Of a stretch of DNA of 59,142 nt, positions 15,745 through 24,579 are shown one piece after another (position 1 is the first letter of the stretch; every line of letters begins with the position of its first letter). Source of the DNA: Mycobacterium sp. AT1 (lineage in GTDB: Bacteria > Actinomycetota > Actinomycetes > Mycobacteriales > Mycobacteriaceae); NCBI RefSeq assembly GCF_002043095.1, contig NZ_MVOC01000033.1, positions 1 through 59,142 on the forward strand. The letters are read 5' to 3'. The position numbers were made by a program, and so were the translations under genes. The notes beneath the pieces were generated by a model that was given only the letters and a program-made list of their open reading frames with translations, had not been told where the DNA came from and did no database searches.

Positions 15745-17466
15745 ATGAGTGCAGAAGCAATTCAGAAGCCCGGTGCCGGTGACGGCACTCGCCATTCTCT
15801 CCGGACCCAGATCCTGGAGGACCGCCCGGTCAACCTCGACGGCTTCGTCGAGGAGTGGCCAGAGGTCGGCATGGTCGCGATGGACAGCGAGTTCGACCCT
15901 CAGCCGAGTGTGCGGGTTGAGAACGGCGTCATCGTGGAAATGGACGGCGTCGAGCGCGCCGACTTCGACTTCATCGATCAGTTCATCGCCGACAAGGCCA
16001 TCTCCGCCGAGGTTACCGAGCAGGCGATGGCGCTCTCGGCGCAGGACATCGCGCGCATGTTCGTGGATCCGGCGGTGACCCGCCAAGAGGTCATCGCCGT
16101 CACCAACGGGCTGACGCCTGCCAAGCTGCTCGCGGTGGCCAAGAACCTCAACATCGTCGAGATCATGATGGGGATGCAGAAGATGCGTGCCCGTCGCACA
16201 CCGGCGAACCAGGGGCACTGCACCAGTGCCAGGGACAATCCGCTTCAGGTCGCCTGCGATGCCGCTGAGGCGTCGATTCGCGGATTCTCGGAAGTGGAAA
16301 CGACTTTGGGCGTGGTGCGCTACGCCCCGCTGGTCGCGATGGCTCAGCAGATCGGCAGCCAGGTCGGCACCGGTGGCCCTCTGACCCAGTGCGCGCTGGA
16401 GGAGGCCACCGAGCTCGACCTTGGTATGCGTGGCATCACCGGTTACGCGGAGACCATCTCGGTGTACGGCACCGAGCCGGTCTTCGTCGACGGTGACGAC
16501 ACCCCGTGGTCGAAGGCGTTCCTGGCCGGGGCATACGCATCGCGCGGGATCAAGATGCGCTTCACCTCCGGCACCGGTTCCGAGGTGCAGATGGGCAACG
16601 CGCAGGGTAAGTCGATGCTGTACTTGGAGATCCGGTGCATCCTGATCGCCAAGGGTGCGGGTGTGCAGGGCCTGCAGAACGGCTCGATCTCGTGCATCGG
16701 CGTGCCGGGAGCGGTGCCCGCGGGCATCCGCGCGGTCGCCGCGGAGAACCTGATCGCCTCGTCGGTCGATCTCGAATGCGCCTCGGGAAACGACCAGTCG
16801 TTCTCACACTCGGCCATGCGCCGGACTGCACGGTTGATGCCGCAGATGATGCCGGGCACGGACTTCGTGTGCTCGGGGTACTCTTCGATGCCCAACTACG
16901 ACAACATGTTCGCGGGCTCGAACCTCGACAGCGACGACTACGACGACTTCAACACCATCCAGCGCGATCTCCAGATCGACGGCGGTCTTCGGCACGTCAA
17001 GGAGTCCGAGATCCTGGCAGTGCGCACCCGCGCTGCCCAGGCGCTGCAGGCGGTGTTCCGCTACCTGGACCTGCCGCCGATCAGCGACGCCGAGGTCGAT
17101 ACCGCCGTGTACGCCAACGGCTCCAAGGAACTCATTCCTCGGGACGTGCTGGAGGACCTCAAGGGTGCTCAGCAGGTGATGGATCGCAACGTCACAGGCC
17201 TGGATCTGGTGAAGGCGTTGGAGGCGACCGGCTTCTCCGATGTCGCCGAAAACCTGTTGGCCGTTCTGCGCCAGCGTGTTTCGGGCGACTTGCTGCAGAC
17301 CTCGGCGATTCTGACCAAGGAGTTGCAGCCGCTATCGGCCGTCAACGATGCGAATGACTATGCCGGCCCCGGCACCGGGTATCGACCCTCCGGTGCGCGC
17401 TGGGAAGAGATGAAGAAGCTGCGCCACGTGACGAGCGCATCCAATCCCGAGGTGGAGGTGGAATGA
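15745..17466 (+). CDS. pduC: Propanediol/glycerol dehydratase large (alpha) subunit
   Basis: The catalytic subunit, a TIM barrel that holds substrate and potassium and faces the cobalamin. It turns 1,2-propanediol to propionaldehyde or glycerol to 3-hydroxypropionaldehyde by a radical mechanism. Strongly conserved stretches include RPVNLDGFVEEWPE, HCTSARDNPLQVA, GYAETISVYGTEPVF, GTGSEVQMGNAQGKSM, QNGSISCIGVPG and DLECASGNDQSFSHSAMRR. It has 573 residues against about 555 for Klebsiella enzymes, with the extra mostly at the two ends. It overlaps the medium subunit by four bases. Sequence alone does not separate diol from glycerol preference. Confidence 0.98.
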   Translation: MSAEAIQKPGAGDGTRHSLRTQILEDRPVNLDGFVEEWPEVGMVAMDSEFDPQPSVRVENGVIVEMDGVERADFDFIDQFIADKAISAEVTEQAMALSAQDIARMFVDPAVTRQEVIAVTNGLTPAKLLAVAKNLNIVEIMMGMQKMRARRTPANQGHCTSARDNPLQVACDAAEASIRGFSEVETTLGVVRYAPLVAMAQQIGSQVGTGGPLTQCALEEATELDLGMRGITGYAETISVYGTEPVFVDGDDTPWSKAFLAGAYASRGIKMRFTSGTGSEVQMGNAQGKSMLYLEIRCILIAKGAGVQGLQNGSISCIGVPGAVPAGIRAVAAENLIASSVDLECASGNDQSFSHSAMRRTARLMPQMMPGTDFVCSGYSSMPNYDNMFAGSNLDSDDYDDFNTIQRDLQIDGGLRHVKESEILAVRTRAAQALQAVFRYLDLPPISDAEVDTAVYANGSKELIPRDVLEDLKGAQQVMDRNVTGLDLVKALEATGFSDVAENLLAVLRQRVSGDLLQTSAILTKELQPLSAVNDANDYAGPGTGYRPSGARWEEMKKLRHVTSASNPEVEVE

Positions 17467-18056
17467 CCGTGTCGACCAATACGGATGAAGGCCAGCGCGA
17501 GATCTCGTTCAACGAGGTCGGAAAGGCTGAGCGCGGCAAGCGTTCCGACGAGGTGGTGCTGGCCATATCGCCGGCGTTCGGGAGCCTGTTCTCGAAGACC
17601 ATCGTCGACCTGCCGCACGCCGAGGTGATCCGGCAGATCCTTGCGGGCATCGAGGAGCAGGAGGTCAGTGCCCGCATCATCCGCCTCCAGCACAGTGCCG
17701 ACCTGGCGCTGATGGCTCACACGGCGGCCAAGCTGTCGGGCTCCGGCATCGGGATCGGCATCTTGGCCCGCGGCACGGCGATGATCCACCAGCGGGATCT
17801 GCCGCGACTGTCGAGCCTGGAACTGTTCCCGCAATGTCCGCTGTTGACGCTGGAGACCTACCGGAGCATCGGCTCGAACGCCGCGCAGTACGCCAAAGGT
17901 GAGTCCCCGGAACCGGTTCCGACGCTCAACGATCAGATGGCCCGCCCCCGCTGGCAGGCCAAGGCAGCACTGTTGCACCTGAAGGAGACCGAGTTGGTTC
18001 GCAAGGGAGCACCGACGGTCGAGGTCGTTCCCGAGTATTCCGCGGCATCGGTCTGA
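17463..18056 (+). CDS. pduD: Propanediol/glycerol dehydratase medium (beta) subunit
   Basis: The cobalamin-binding subunit, 197 residues. EVVLAISPAFGSLFSKTIVDLPHAEVIRQILAGIEEQ, ARIIRLQHSADLALMAHTAAKLSGSGIGIGI and GTAMIHQRDLPRLSSLELFPQCPLLTLETYR are family hallmarks. The N-terminal extension that targets PduD into microcompartments (the longer PduD form) is absent, in line with the lack of shell genes here. Its ATG overlaps the large-subunit stop (ATGA). The reactivase starts about ten bases after its stop. Confidence 0.97.
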   Translation: MTVSTNTDEGQREISFNEVGKAERGKRSDEVVLAISPAFGSLFSKTIVDLPHAEVIRQILAGIEEQEVSARIIRLQHSADLALMAHTAAKLSGSGIGIGILARGTAMIHQRDLPRLSSLELFPQCPLLTLETYRSIGSNAAQYAKGESPEPVPTLNDQMARPRWQAKAALLHLKETELVRKGAPTVEVVPEYSAASV

Positions 18057-18066
18057 CGAAAGAGAG

Positions 18067-20028
18067 TTGACGCGGGTGTTTCGAACTATCGTCGGGGTCG
18101 ACATTGGCAACTCCACGACGGAGGCCAGTCTCGCCACTATCGGCCCCGACGGGTCGGTCGATTACGTCGGTGCGGCATTGACCCGCACGACGGGCATCAA
18201 GGGCACTGTCAAGAACGTCGACGGGGTCGCTAAGTCAGTGACGTGGGCATTGGAACGGGCTGGCATGCAGTTGGCCGACCTGGACCTCATCCTGCTCAAC
18301 GAGGCGACCCCGGTGATCAGTGGGCTGGCGATGGAGACCATCACCGAGACCATCATCACCGAGTCGACCATGATCGGACATGACCCGCGGACGCCAGGAG
18401 GCAAGGGGCTCGGAGTCGGCACCATCGTCGACTTCGAGGCCTTGGCCGACGCCACACCGGGCGAGCCGATCATCGTGCTGGTGGCGAGAGGCGTTGACTT
18501 CGACTTCACCGCCAACGCCATCAACGCAGCGGTAGACCGGGGTGTCGACGTCACCGGCGCGATCCTCTGCAACGACGACGCCGTCCTGGTCGCCAACCGT
18601 CTGAACACCAAGATCCCCATCATCGACGAGGTGTCGCGGGTGGACCTGGTGCCCAAGGGCATGGTGGCCGCCGTCGAGGTCGCCGGTCCCGGCCAGTCCA
18701 TCAGGACGCTGTCGAATGCCTACGGCTTGGCGACCATCTTCGGTCTCGATCCCGAACAAACGAAGGTGGTGTCGCCGGTTGCGCGGGCGTTGACGGGCAA
18801 CCGTTCAGCCGTCGTCGTGCGCACGCCGTCGGGTGACGTCGAGGACCGGACCATCCCGGCGGGTTCGTTGGACCTGATCGGGGTGCAGAAGAAGGCGACG
18901 GTCGACGTATCCCGTGGTGCTGCCGACATCATGGCCGAGGTGCAGCGGGTCAGCCCGTTGGTCGACGTCATGGGCGAGGCGGGCACCAACACCGGCGGAA
19001 TGATCGCCAACGTTCGCCAAAGCATGGCCGACCTGTCCAACCACGCCCTGGCCGATGTGCGTATTCAGGATCTACTCGCCATCGATACCGCTGTGCCGCA
19101 AGAGGTTCGGGGCGGTGTCGCCGGTGAGGTGGCCTTGGAGAACGCGGTCGCGCTGGCGGCGATGGTCCGCACCAAGGAAAGCGGTATGAAGGCCGTCGCC
19201 GAGGCGGTCACCACTCATCTGCGCGAGGCCGGCGCCACGAAGGTCGACGTCGTCGTCGGCGGCGTCGAAGCGGAGATGGCGGTCCTCGGGGCGCTCACCA
19301 CGCCGGGCACCGACAAGCCGTTGGTCGTGCTCGATCTCGGTGGCGGGTCGACCGATGCCGCGGTGATCGAGACCAACGACCACACCGACGCCACCCATCT
19401 GGCCGGTGCCGGTGATCTGGTCACCAAGCTGATCGACGCCGAGCTGGGGTTGGACAACCTCGAGCTGGCCGAGGAGATCAAGCGCTGTCCGCTTGGCAAG
19501 GCCGAGAGCTTCTTCCACATCCGGTTGGAGAACGGCACCGTCCAGTTCTTCGAGACACCCTTGCCGCCAACGGCATTCGCACGCGTGGTGGCCTTGGGCG
19601 AGACCGGGATGAACCCCATTCCCACCCGGCATTCGCTGGACCGGATTCGCACCGTGCGCAGAACGGCCAAGGAGCGGGTGTTCGTCGTGAACGCGCTGCG
19701 GGCGCTGCGCAGCATCGCCCCTGGTGGCGATCTGCGTCAGATCGGCTTCGTGGTGCTGCTGGGCGGCTGCGCGCTGGACTTCGAAATCCCCGAGCTGATA
19801 GCCGACGCCGTGGCGCCCTTTGGAATCGTCTGCGGGACGGGCAATGTCCGCGGTACCGAGGGGCCGCGCAACGCGGTGGCGTCCGGTCTGGTCGCGTCCT
19901 ACGCGGCGTCCCGTGCGACGGCTGACACCGTAGAACCGGACGAGACGGCACAGGACGAGACGCGCGTGCCCGCCGACGCCAACGGCCACCTTGCGGCGGT
20001 GCAACCTCAGGTGGGTGCTCGTGCTTGA
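18067..20028 (+). CDS. pduG: Diol/glycerol dehydratase reactivase large subunit
   Basis: An ATP-driven chaperone-like factor that expels damaged cobalamin from inactivated dehydratase. The Hsp70/actin-like phosphate loops are IVGVDIGNSTTEASLA at the start and LVVLDLGGGSTDAAVIET in the middle. The inserted swivel region carries PLVDVMGEAGTNTGGMIANVRQSMADLSNH. It has 653 residues, about 40 more than PduG, because of a hydrophilic C-terminal tail of low conservation. TTG at 18067 begins the frame, but GTG at 18076 has better spacing from GAGAG and may be the true start. It overlaps the small reactivase subunit by eight bases. Confidence 0.96.
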   Translation: MTRVFRTIVGVDIGNSTTEASLATIGPDGSVDYVGAALTRTTGIKGTVKNVDGVAKSVTWALERAGMQLADLDLILLNEATPVISGLAMETITETIITESTMIGHDPRTPGGKGLGVGTIVDFEALADATPGEPIIVLVARGVDFDFTANAINAAVDRGVDVTGAILCNDDAVLVANRLNTKIPIIDEVSRVDLVPKGMVAAVEVAGPGQSIRTLSNAYGLATIFGLDPEQTKVVSPVARALTGNRSAVVVRTPSGDVEDRTIPAGSLDLIGVQKKATVDVSRGAADIMAEVQRVSPLVDVMGEAGTNTGGMIANVRQSMADLSNHALADVRIQDLLAIDTAVPQEVRGGVAGEVALENAVALAAMVRTKESGMKAVAEAVTTHLREAGATKVDVVVGGVEAEMAVLGALTTPGTDKPLVVLDLGGGSTDAAVIETNDHTDATHLAGAGDLVTKLIDAELGLDNLELAEEIKRCPLGKAESFFHIRLENGTVQFFETPLPPTAFARVVALGETGMNPIPTRHSLDRIRTVRRTAKERVFVVNALRALRSIAPGGDLRQIGFVVLLGGCALDFEIPELIADAVAPFGIVCGTGNVRGTEGPRNAVASGLVASYAASRATADTVEPDETAQDETRVPADANGHLAAVQPQVGARA

Positions 20029-20383
20029 GGGCGGCCAGGCCGAGAAGCCAGCCATCCTGGTACTCAGTTCCATGGGTGGGCAGGTCGAGAACGAGGTCCT
20101 GGCCGGGATCGAGGAAGAGGGTGTGCCGTCGATCGTCGAGCGGCCGCGGAATCGGACCGACGCAGAGGCACTCGCACGGATGGCCGCAGGACGGTCGTCG
20201 TTGAGCGTCGGGGTGGGTATCGACGCCGATGGGCGCGTGTCCGTCCAGCACGACAAGCTGCCGGAGCCACTGTCCGAATTGGCCTCCGGCGGTCCGGCAG
20301 AACCGACGGTGGCTCGTATTCTTGGTCATAACGCGGCCCGCATCGTCGTGGGTATTCCCCTTCGTACGCAACGGGTATCGTGA
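20021..20383 (+). CDS. pduH: Diol/glycerol dehydratase reactivase small subunit
   Basis: The small partner of the reactivase, which resembles the dehydratase beta subunit and swaps with it during reactivation. It has 120 residues: KPAILVLSSMGGQVENEVLAG, EEGVPSIVER, ARMAAGRSSLSVGVGIDADG and GHNAARIVVGIPLR match PduH/GdrB. GTG at 20021 is chosen because AGGTGGG lies just before it and upstream codons fall inside the large subunit. Its stop overlaps the GTG of the following unknown gene, so the five dehydratase and reactivase genes plus that gene form one tight operon. Confidence 0.93.
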   Translation: MLEGGQAEKPAILVLSSMGGQVENEVLAGIEEEGVPSIVERPRNRTDAEALARMAAGRSSLSVGVGIDADGRVSVQHDKLPEPLSELASGGPAEPTVARILGHNAARIVVGIPLRTQRVS

Positions 20384-20829
20384 CTGCCATCGCCGCCGCC
20401 GCCGAGATGCCCGCCGCGCAGATGCGCATCGAGGCGGTACGCGTCCTGCAAGAGCTCAACGAGTCGACCAAGGCGCAACAGGCCTTCCTGAACAGCTGCG
20501 GGGACGCCACCTGGATCAGCGACGACGAACGCCGGGCGATCCGGTGGCTGCTCTCGGCCCTGGTCGAGCATCGGCGTCGAGTTCGGATCACCGCCCGAAT
20601 GTGGCGGACGCTGAACGCGACCGAGCCTGTCGGAAGCGAACTGGTCTCCGACACCGCCGAATTGCTCGACGAGAGTCGCTACTTCGCGCCCTTCATCGCC
20701 CAATGGCGTTCGGTGGTCATCGGGCACACCCGTCTGGAGCGGAAGAGGTTCTGGCGAAGCATGATCGAACTCGCCGAGCTGAACCTCGGGGACCGTGACC
20801 CCTCTGAATCCTGCGCATCGGCGGGGTGA
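20380..20829 (+). CDS. Conserved-looking unknown protein coupled to the reactivase
   Basis: I do not recognise this 149-residue protein. It starts with GTG overlapping the pduH stop (GTGA) and ends just before the cobM remnant, so it is translated as the sixth member of the dehydratase operon. The sequence is rich in Ala, Arg and Glu and looks all-helical: an N-terminal helix (residues 3-40), a linker with WISDDERRAIRWLLSALVEHRRR, and a C-terminal helix with RFWRSMIELAELNL. No signal peptide, membrane segment or Cys motif is seen. Its position suggests a helper of the dehydratase or reactivase. Confidence 0.7.
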   Translation: MTAIAAAAEMPAAQMRIEAVRVLQELNESTKAQQAFLNSCGDATWISDDERRAIRWLLSALVEHRRRVRITARMWRTLNATEPVGSELVSDTAELLDESRYFAPFIAQWRSVVIGHTRLERKRFWRSMIELAELNLGDRDPSESCASAG

Positions 20830-20830
20830 G

Positions 20831-21198
20831 GTGACCGTCTACTTCATCGGTGGTACTGCAGGAATGCTGACCCGGTGCCCGGCGGGCGCCACCCTCGTCA
20901 ACACGGCTCGAATGCCGTTGTCGGACGTCGTCGACGATATCGCTCTAGCTCGTGCCGCGGGTCACGACGTCGCGCGCCTGCATTCGGGTGACCTGTCCGT
21001 GTACTCCACGCCGGCGGGGCAGTTACGCGAGCTGGAGCGCCACGGCATCGACTGAGAGCTGGTGCCCGGAGTGACGGCCTTCGGCGCCGCAGCCGCTGCC
21101 GCGGGACGGGAGCTGACGATCCCCGAAGTGGGCCGTAGCCTCTTGATCACCGGGGTCATCCTGGCCCTGCACCTCTCGGGCTCACCGCAGCGGATTCA
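20831..21198 (+). pseudogene. cobM: cobM (precorrin-4 C11-methyltransferase) pseudogene
   Basis: The frame opens with VTVYFIGGTAG and runs through HDVARLHSGDLSVYS and LERHGID to a TGA at 21053-21055. Homology continues in the same frame after the stop with ELVPGVTAFGAAAAAAGRELTIPEVG and then LALHLSG-PQRI. Intact CobM has about 250 residues. Here about 30 residues are missing after FIG, a stop replaces the usual Tyr of the DYEVVPGV motif, a block is missing after LLITGV, and the 3' third is gone where it meets cobG. The lesions are in-frame deletions plus a nonsense change, so the gene is dead. Confidence 0.85.
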
Positions 21199-22335
21199 GT
21201 CTCGGACCTCTGGCGTCAGACGGCGGTAGCCGGCACCGGTCGCGACCAGTACCTCGCCGCGTGGGGGACTTCCGCAGGCTCGTTGGCACCCCACCCAGTG
21301 TTGCCGTTTCCCGGCGTCCCTGGCTGCCTCGACGGCCGCGGTGGCGTCCGCCCGCACGTCGGTCGCCGAGTGCCGACAACCCTGATTACCGACGCACGCG
21401 CTGATCTGAAGCCAGGGGGAGGCCTTGTCGAAGACCAGCCCCCTCGGGGCGAGGGTGCGCAAGGCGTCGACGGCGTCGGCGCCGTCGAGATCGCAGAGCA
21501 GCACCGAACGCCACGGAGTGACGATCAGCGGTGCGCCGAACGCGGCCATGGCGTGGGCGACCCCGGCGTGAACGACGCCGAACGGCACCGCCGCACCGAC
21601 CGCGATCCGCCCGTCCTCCTGCTCGATCCAGCCCACCGGAGGTGCCGTCGTCGTCGGCAGCGGGTGCAGGGGAGATCGGTCGATCCCGAAGGCCTCGAGC
21701 AGCGTGCTTCGGTCGGACATCTCGCGGATTCGCCAGTGCTTTCCGCGCTGCTGGGTGAACCGCTTGGCGACGGTGATCATCGCCGGTATCGCCGCCGCAG
21801 CCGTTAGGCGCACTCCGGTGTCGACGCCGGCCAGGGACAGGGCAACCGACGGCGCCGCCGCGTCGTCGAGCACCCGGACGCCGACGTCGGCCTCCAGTTG
21901 GGCAACATCCCCGCGGCCGTCGTCGATGCCGAACAGGAACCGCCCCGGCAGACTCGCCAGTGCCGCTGAATTCTGGATGGCGTCGTCCAGCCGGCCGACC
22001 CACGGTCGAACGTCTCCGAATCCTCCCGAACGGCCCGACAGTGGAGAGGACACGATGTTGCGGACGCGGTCATGGGTGATTGACGGCAGGAGGTTTGCCG
22101 CGGTCGCGGCGTCTACGACCGCGCAGAGGTCGGTGATGCCGCGCAGCTGCACGCCGCCGCGCGAGGTCAGTTCGAGGATTCCCGAGCCGGCCGACGAGGC
22201 CACCCGGGCCAGGGCGGAGAGCTGTGCCGAGCTGATCATTCCCCCGGGCAGACGCACACGGGCCAACCCGCCGTCGGCGGCCGAATGTGCCTGCAGGGTG
22301 CCCGGGCACACGTCCTCGTCACGGGTTCTGATCAT
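21196..22335 (-). CDS. cobG: Precorrin-3B synthase CobG
   Basis: The oxygen-dependent monooxygenase-like step of aerobic B12 synthesis, making precorrin-3B. It belongs to the nitrite/sulfite reductase ferredoxin-domain family. The iron-sulfur Cys pattern is visible at the C-terminus as ACVGNQGC and, 27 residues later, GCQRAC (C-x5-C ... C-x3-C). LARVRLPGGMISSAQL and LELTSRGGVQLRGI mark the first half-domain. It has 379 residues, close to the family length. ATG at 22335 is preferred to an upstream frame start that overlaps cobH. It lies 16 bases after cobH. Although the neighbouring cobM and cobF are broken, no lesion is seen here. Confidence 0.93.
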   Translation of the reverse strand: MIRTRDEDVCPGTLQAHSAADGGLARVRLPGGMISSAQLSALARVASSAGSGILELTSRGGVQLRGITDLCAVVDAATAANLLPSITHDRVRNIVSSPLSGRSGGFGDVRPWVGRLDDAIQNSAALASLPGRFLFGIDDGRGDVAQLEADVGVRVLDDAAAPSVALSLAGVDTGVRLTAAAAIPAMITVAKRFTQQRGKHWRIREMSDRSTLLEAFGIDRSPLHPLPTTTAPPVGWIEQEDGRIAVGAAVPFGVVHAGVAHAMAAFGAPLIVTPWRSVLLCDLDGADAVDALRTLAPRGLVFDKASPWLQISACVGNQGCRHSATDVRADATAAVEAARDAGKRQHWVGCQRACGSPPRGEVLVATGAGYRRLTPEVRD

Positions 22336-22351
22336 TCGATCGAGTCGCTGC

Positions 22352-22987
22352 CTACTCGGCGGTGCTGGCGAGCGCGTTGACGGCTGCGGCGGTGATCGCC
22401 GAGCCGCCGCGTCTGCCCAGGACGGTGACGTGCTCGAGATCGCTCCGCGCGAGCAGGGCGTCGCACGATTCCGTGGCACCGATGAAGCCGACGGGTGCCC
22501 CGACGATGACGGCGGGCCTGGGTGCGCCGGCATCGATGAGCTCCAGCAGTGCGAAAAGCGCCGTGGGGGCGTTGCCGATGGCCACGACCGCGCCGTCCAG
22601 CAGCGGGGCCCACAAGTGCACTGCAGCAGCGGTTGTCGTTGTTTCGAGTTCGGTAGCGAGACGGGGGATACGACGGTCGCCAACGAGACACAGGACGTGG
22701 TTGTCGGCGGGCAGTCGCGAACGGGTCACCCCGGAGGCGACCATCATGACGTCGCACAGGATCGGCGCGCCCGCCGCCAAGGCCGTTCGTGCTGCCTCGA
22801 CGGCACCGCTGCTGATCCGGGTGTCATCGGTGAGATCGGTCTGCCCGCTCGCATGGATCATGCGGACCACCACGCTCTCGGCACCCTCTGGGAAGCCCGT
22901 GAGATCGCTCTCGGCGCGGATGGTTTCGAAGGAACGACGATCGATTTCGACGCCGTCGTGCACGTAGTCGTAGGAGCAACCGGACAT
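22352..22987 (-). CDS. cobH: Precorrin-8X methylmutase CobH
   Basis: Moves the methyl group from C11 to C12 to give hydrogenobyrinic acid. It has 211 residues, as expected. The catalytic His lies in VVVRMIHASGQTDL. Other family segments are YVHDGVEIDRRSFETIRAESDL, GAPILCDVMMVASGVTRSRLPADN, AVVAIGNAPTALFALLELID and VIVGAPVGFIGATESCDAL. ATG at 22987 follows GGTGGGG on the minus strand; the longer open frame upstream is non-homologous and crosses the cobF remnant. It heads a two-gene cobH-cobG unit. Confidence 0.94.
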   Translation of the reverse strand: MSGCSYDYVHDGVEIDRRSFETIRAESDLTGFPEGAESVVVRMIHASGQTDLTDDTRISSGAVEAARTALAAGAPILCDVMMVASGVTRSRLPADNHVLCLVGDRRIPRLATELETTTTAAAVHLWAPLLDGAVVAIGNAPTALFALLELIDAGAPRPAVIVGAPVGFIGATESCDALLARSDLEHVTVLGRRGGSAITAAAVNALASTAE

Positions 22988-23122
22988 CGCCCCACCGTAA
23001 CCGCGTGGCACGTCGTCATCCGGTACTGGACACCGAATACCGTCCGAAAGAACAGGTTCCGTCGAGTGTTGGGAGGGGTGGCCAGGCCGGGGCGCCATCT
23101 CTTCTCGGAAATTCCCACGCCG

Positions 23123-23376
23123 AGGGTGATCGGTATCGGCCCGGGTGGTCCACGGCAGATCGCGACTTGGCAATCGACGCGATGCAGGATGTCGTGGCGC
23201 TCCTTTTCTTGACAAGTCGGCGAGCCGAGGCAACGCCGCGTGAAGCAATCGCTCGTCGGACTTCTCCGCGAGATTTGTGACCGTACATCCGCAGTGGCGC
23301 AGCATGTTTCGACGAGATTCGCGACCGTGAAGCGTTGACACTGAACGTCGAGTTCATTCCCGGCGTCACCAGCCCC
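23123..23376 (+). pseudogene. cobF: cobF (precorrin-6A synthase, deacetylating) pseudogene
   Basis: Pieces of a CobF-like protein appear in order but in different frames. RVIGIGPGGPRQI is at 23123 in frame 2, LAIDAMQDVVALLFL at 23167 in frame 1, and GLLREICDR appears after a further shift. ALTLNVEFIPGVTS follows near 23330, matching the EVIPGVTS motif. Intact CobF has about 250 residues; here roughly 80 residues between REIC and the PGVTS motif are missing and at least two frameshifts are present. The call rests on motif order recalled from the family; a profile search with frameshifts allowed would settle it. Confidence 0.7.
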
Positions 23377-23395
23377 TCGACGCCGACTGCATCTT

Positions 23396-23440
23396 CCTGC
23401 GCCCCGCGTCGCCTAGTGACCAGATCCGTTGGGGCGCAGG
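23396..23440 (-). terminator. Inverted repeat after the cobO-cobB-cobT unit
   Basis: CCTGCGCCCC (23396-23405) pairs perfectly with GGGGCGCAGG (23431-23440), a ten-base G+C stem around a 25-base loop. It lies 40 bases past the cobT stop on the minus strand, where transcript ends are expected. The loop is long and no T-run follows, so an attenuator or protein site is also possible. Confidence 0.45.
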
Positions 23441-23479
23441 GTTGATCAAGGACGTATAGCTGCTGCGTCGATGACGTGC

Positions 23480-24553
23480 TCAGGACACCGGGGTAGCCCG
23501 ATCACCGGCGTCATCGCGGTCGGAGACCTCGGCCTCGCCGAAGGTCGCCATCGAGGACAGGGTCGTGACGGCCGCCCGGAGAACGGTCAGCGCCACCGCG
23601 GCGCCGGAGCCCTCGCCCAGTCGCATCCCCAAGTCGACTACGGGTTCGAGGCCCAGATGTGCCAGGGCGATCGAGTGGGCGGGCTCAGTGGAGCGATGGC
23701 CGGCCTGCCACCAACTGCTGGCGCCGGGGGCCAGCCGTTCCGCGACCAGGGCGGCGCCGGTCACGACGACGCCGTCGAGCAGTAGGGGGGTGCGCCGGAT
23801 GGCTGCCTGCGCGCAGAATCCGGCCATGGCGGCGAGATCCGGCCCGCCGCAGATGCGCAGCAGGGCAAGCGGATCGGCAGTGGCGCCGCGCGCACGGTAC
23901 AGCGCGTCACGCACCGCGGCCGTCTTGCGGGCCCAGCCCGCGTCGTCGATGCCGGTTCCCCTGCCGACCAGCGCGACCGGCTCCCGTCCCGTCAGCGCCG
24001 AGATCAAAGCCGTCGTCGGGGTCGTGTTCCCGATGCCCATGTCCCCAGCGATGAGGAGGTCTGCGCCCGCATCGATCTCTTCGTCGGCGATGCGACGACC
24101 GGCCGTCACCGCGGCGATCGTCTCGGCCTCGGTCATGGCGTCCTCGACGGCGATGTTTCCGCTGCCGCGGCGTACCTTGTGCGCGCCGATCCGTTCAGAG
24201 AGCGGTTGATCGCAGTCGACGGAGACGTCGACGACGCGTACCGTCGCGCCCGCGGCGCCGGCCAACACGTTGATCGCGGCACCGCCGGAGTCGATGTTGG
24301 CGACCATCTGTGCCGTCACCTCCGGCGGGTAGGCGGATACCCCGGCCTGTGCGACGCCGTGGTCACCGGCGAAGACGACCACGCGGGCGCGGGCGAATTG
24401 TCTTGGTGGGCATTCGCCCTGGCATGCCGACACCCACACCGAGAGGTCCTCGAGCCTGCCGAGGGCGCCCTTGGGCTTGGTAAGGACGTCTTGGCGCGCC
24501 CGTGCCGCGCGCTCGGCGTTGGCATCCGGGGCGGTCACCGTCGTGAAGTCCAT
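23480..24553 (-). CDS. cobT: Nicotinate-nucleotide:dimethylbenzimidazole phosphoribosyltransferase CobT
   Basis: Makes alpha-ribazole phosphate, the lower ligand precursor of B12. It has 357 residues. Motifs visible are [74 protein letters not shown] and the catalytic-Glu segment [19 protein letters not shown] at 24553 follows GGAG by six bases and matches the start style of other mycobacterial CobT proteins; ATG at 24583, overlapping the cobB stop, is the alternative. It is third in the minus-strand run cobO-cobB-cobT. Confidence 0.95.
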   Translation of the reverse strand: MDFTTVTAPDANAERAARARQDVLTKPKGALGRLEDLSVWVSACQGECPPRQFARARVVVFAGDHGVAQAGVSAYPPEVTAQMVANIDSGGAAINVLAGAAGATVRVVDVSVDCDQPLSERIGAHKVRRGSGNIAVEDAMTEAETIAAVTAGRRIADEEIDAGADLLIAGDMGIGNTTPTTALISALTGREPVALVGRGTGIDDAGWARKTAAVRDALYRARGATADPLALLRICGGPDLAAMAGFCAQAAIRRTPLLLDGVVVTGAALVAERLAPGASSWWQAGHRSTEPAHSIALAHLGLEPVVDLGMRLGEGSGAAVALTVLRAAVTTLSSMATFGEAEVSDRDDAGDRATPVS

Positions 24554-24579
24554 TGGATCTCCGTTCTGCTCAGGGGTAC

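Larger units (their letters stand above)
22988..23479. other. 492-base gap holding a cobF remnant and a hairpin
   Basis: Between cobT and cobH there is no intact gene. The middle carries the plus-strand cobF fragments described separately. The part next to cobT has a long-arm inverted repeat. On the minus strand this gap is the leader of cobH-cobG. I looked for B12-riboswitch elements there and found none that convince me. Confidence 0.7.

Noticed and set aside
22988..23479. Possible B12 riboswitch before cobH
   Set aside because: I looked for the B12-box core and the conserved purine-rich segments and did not find them in order; the gap is better explained by the cobF remnant.
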